Origin: Candidatus Woesearchaeota archaeon CG10_big_fil_rev_8_21_14_0_10_36_11
Lineage (GTDB): Archaea > Nanobdellota > Nanobdellia > Woesearchaeales > GW2011-AR9
Assembly: GCA_002762845.1 (NCBI GenBank)
Contig: PCYB01000078.1
Location: forward strand, 1-14,633
DNA length: 14,633 nucleotides
Reading direction: 5' to 3'
The translations under genes and the position numbers were made by a program. Under the pieces are notes generated by a model. The model worked only from the letters and a program-made list of their open reading frames with translations. It ran no database searches and was not told where the DNA came from. This document shows, one piece after another, positions 13,627-14,633 of the stretch. Numbering within the stretch: position 1 is the first letter of the stretch; each line of letters begins with the position of its first letter.

Positions 13627-13679
13627 CTGAGACCATCAATAAGATGTGGGTCGGTAGGCCTTTAAGTCTCGGGAAGGTA
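13627..13679 (+). promoter_or_regulatory. Foldable 5' leader of the eS6 mRNA (possible three-way junction)
   Basis: An outer 7-bp stem CTGAGAC (13627-13633) with GTCTCGG (13666-13672, one G-U) encloses two hairpins: CATC-AATAA-GATG (13634-13646) and GGTC-GGTA-GGCC (13649-13660, one G-U). The AAGGT ribosome site (13674-13678) directly follows the outer stem, 8 nt before the ATG. The arrangement suits translational control, perhaps feedback by the ribosomal protein, but this is inferred from the fold alone. Confidence 0.5.
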
Positions 13680-13686
13680 TTGAAAA

Positions 13687-14109
13687 ATGGTAGACTTTAA
13701 AGTTGTATTTGGTACACAGGACGGTAAGACGTACCAAAAGGAAATTACAAGTCCTGAAGCGGATATTCTTCTTAAGAAACGTATCGGGGAAACTGTTTCT
13801 GGTGATTCAATAGGATTTGCTGGATATGAATTTGTTATAACTGGCGGTTCTGACAAATGTGGATTTCCAATGAGAAAGGGTATACAACAACCACGAAAAC
13901 GTATCCTTATAGGAAAAAGTGTTGGGTTTTCCGGAAAGGATAGGAATAAAAACAAACAGAAAGGTCTTGTCAAACGACGTACTGTTTGTGGTGAACTCAT
14001 TACAAAGATTATTCATCAAATTAACATGAAAGTTGTTAAAGTTGGAAAGTCTCCGTTAGGAGAAGTTCCTGCTGAAGAACCACAGGAAAAATCTGTAAGT
14101 AAAGAATGA
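13687..14109 (+). CDS. rps6e: Small-subunit ribosomal protein eS6 (S6e)
   Basis: A 140-aa protein matching archaeal eS6 in length and sequence. It starts F-K-V-V-F with a G-K-T-Y-Q segment (13-17), then G-Y-E-F-V-I-T-G-G-S-D-K-C-G-F-P-M-R (46-63), the family hallmark. A very basic stretch with R-K-R-I-L and V-K-R-R-T-V-C-G (69-102) follows, then I-N-M-K-V-V-K. eS6 is a component of the archaeal and eukaryotic 30S/40S subunit and is absent from bacteria. The C-terminal tail (about 125-140) is an acidic and basic extension beyond the usual archaeal core. The start is fixed by AAGGT at 8 nt and by homology. In many archaea eS6 sits next to the aIF2-gamma gene; that neighbour is not seen here. 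Confidence 0.97.
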   Translation: MVDFKVVFGTQDGKTYQKEITSPEADILLKKRIGETVSGDSIGFAGYEFVITGGSDKCGFPMRKGIQQPRKRILIGKSVGFSGKDRNKNKQKGLVKRRTVCGELITKIIHQINMKVVKVGKSPLGEVPAEEPQEKSVSKE

Positions 14110-14143
14110 TTTTATGTACTTTCTTATTCCAAACAACAACATT

Positions 14144-14151
14144 TTTATATT
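14144..14151 (+). promoter_or_regulatory. TATA box of the 63-aa gene
   Basis: TTTATATT is centred about 26 bp before the ATG at 14174, predicting a leaderless start there. This rejects an upstream in-frame ATG at 14114. Confidence 0.55.
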
Positions 14152-14173
14152 CCTGTTTATTTCTCTTTTTATA

Positions 14174-14365
14174 ATGGCAGAGGTGACATCAGGGTTTACA
14201 CAAAAGTTGAACATTATTAACAAAAAAGTACGTGCGTTCTTTTCGTTCGTCGGGACAAAACTACAAAATTTTCCGCGGTTAAGCATTGGAGAGAAGATTG
14301 CATATCCTTGTGTTGGGCTTGGTTTTATTCTCATAATAACGTCTATGATACTATTTGTGGTGTGA
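14174..14365 (+). CDS. Small tail-anchored membrane protein, unknown function
   Basis: A 63-aa product starting M-A-E-V-T-S-G-F. Residues 10-32 form a basic amphipathic helix, and 40-63 form one C-terminal membrane segment (I-A-Y-P-C-V-G-L-G-F-I-L-I-I-T). The size and single C-terminal helix recall small translocon subunits (SecE/Sec61-beta type), but I see no convincing motif, so it is left unnamed. The frame is open upstream to 14114, but that version begins with an unlikely hydrophobic stretch and overlaps the promoter. It is followed after 7 nt by the next gene, so the two are probably one operon. Confidence 0.72.
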   Translation: MAEVTSGFTQKLNIINKKVRAFFSFVGTKLQNFPRLSIGEKIAYPCVGLGFILIITSMILFVV

Positions 14366-14372
14366 TATAAAA

Positions 14373-14633
14373 ATGGAAAATAAAAAAAATGTGGAAAAAG
14401 GGTTTTCGGAAGAAGGTCCAAAAGACTCAGCGATTTTTGACTCTTCAAATGAGTATGAAGATCTCTGGAAAGAAAAGTTAAGTGCACGAACGCGGGAAGA
14501 AAAAACCGTTCGGGCTGAAGTTGAAGAGGAAGATCATGCGATTGAACAAAAAAAAACAAAACTTCTTGAAAAAGAGATGACTATTAAGTTCAATCCGCGA
14601 AGTACTCTGAAATGGAGTGGTATCGTTTTATTG
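14373..14633 (+). CDS. N-terminal part of a charged, probably membrane-bound protein (partial)
   Basis: The frame from ATG 14373 is open for 87 codons to the end of the window. Residues 1-70 are strongly charged and helical (K-N-V-E-K at the start, E-V-E-E-E-D in the middle, K-L-L-E-K-E-M near the end). From residue 79 a hydrophobic segment begins (L-K-W-S-G-I-V-L-L) and is cut off, so this looks like a cytoplasmic head followed by a membrane helix. It starts 7 nt after the preceding stop. No family can be assigned from this part. Confidence 0.7.
   Translation, partial: MENKKNVEKGFSEEGPKDSAIFDSSNEYEDLWKEKLSARTREEKTVRAEVEEEDHAIEQKKTKLLEKEMTIKFNPRSTLKWSGIVLL

Noticed and set aside
14114..14173. 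Upstream in-frame ATG for the small tail-anchored protein
   Set aside because: It would place the start before the TATA box and add an odd hydrophobic stretch; ATG 14174 fits leaderless spacing.
14056..14559. 167-aa open frame on the minus strand
   Set aside because: It runs across three plus-strand genes and their promoter; its Phe/Leu-rich sequence is the reverse of Lys/Glu-rich codons.
12912..14624. 14-nt direct repeat AAATGGAGTGGTAT at about 12912 and 14611
   Set aside because: A match this long is roughly expected by chance in a window of this size, and the two copies are read in different frames.
1..14633. CRISPR array, insertion sequence or prophage genes
   Set aside because: No spaced identical repeats, transposase motifs, terminal inverted repeats or phage-type genes were seen on either strand.

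Overview
The window looks archaeal, probably from a DPANN-type lineage (Woesearchaeota/Pacearchaeota-like; the lineage is inferred, the domain is well supported). The evidence is a ribosomal protein found only in archaea and eukaryotes (eS6), a tRNA-Ser gene with an intron next to the anticodon, TATA boxes about 25 bp before several leaderless starts, GGTGA-type ribosome binding sites, and T-run terminators. The DNA is AT-rich and densely packed.

Layout: (1) 1-129 holds the first codons of a divergent minus-strand gene and the TATA box of a tRNA. (2) 130-251 is tRNA-Ser(GCT), interrupted by an intron of about 39 nt. (3) 330-6165 is a three-gene operon: a 1195-aa surface protein with five small W/Cys repeats and four tandem repeats of about 200 aa, a 447-aa anchored beta-rich protein, and a 303-aa Sec-exported, C-terminally anchored protein with TSP1-like modules. 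A hairpin plus T-runs ends it. (4) 6272-12489 is a second, similar operon: a 1240-aa mosaic protein (beta-sandwiches, acidic Cys-framed loops, EGF-like, TSP3-like, Myxococcus-type disulfide repeat, right-handed beta-helix) and an 832-aa protein with four acidic loops, a helical hairpin, TSP1-like modules, a C-terminal membrane segment and a small cytoplasmic helical tail. (5) 12490-12873 (minus) is a membrane-anchored OB-fold protein that meets operon 2 with no gap. (6) 12920-13559 holds two small unidentified genes. (7) 13592-14633 holds the eS6 gene with a foldable leader, a small tail-anchored protein, and the start of a further gene that runs off the window.

All genes inside the two large operons overlap as ATGA, so translation is probably coupled and each set made together. 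Four of the five large products share a basic N-terminus, one hydrophobic segment and then a G-[RQK]-A site, as if handled by the same export or anchoring machinery. The last gene of each operon carries paired TSP1-like modules and a C-terminal membrane anchor. My best reading is that the two operons encode two related cell-surface assemblies (adhesion, envelope or cell-contact structures); the partners and function cannot be read from the sequence. The most novel features are the 200-aa repeat family, the matched design of the two operons, a codon-usage change inside genes, and the eS6 leader fold.
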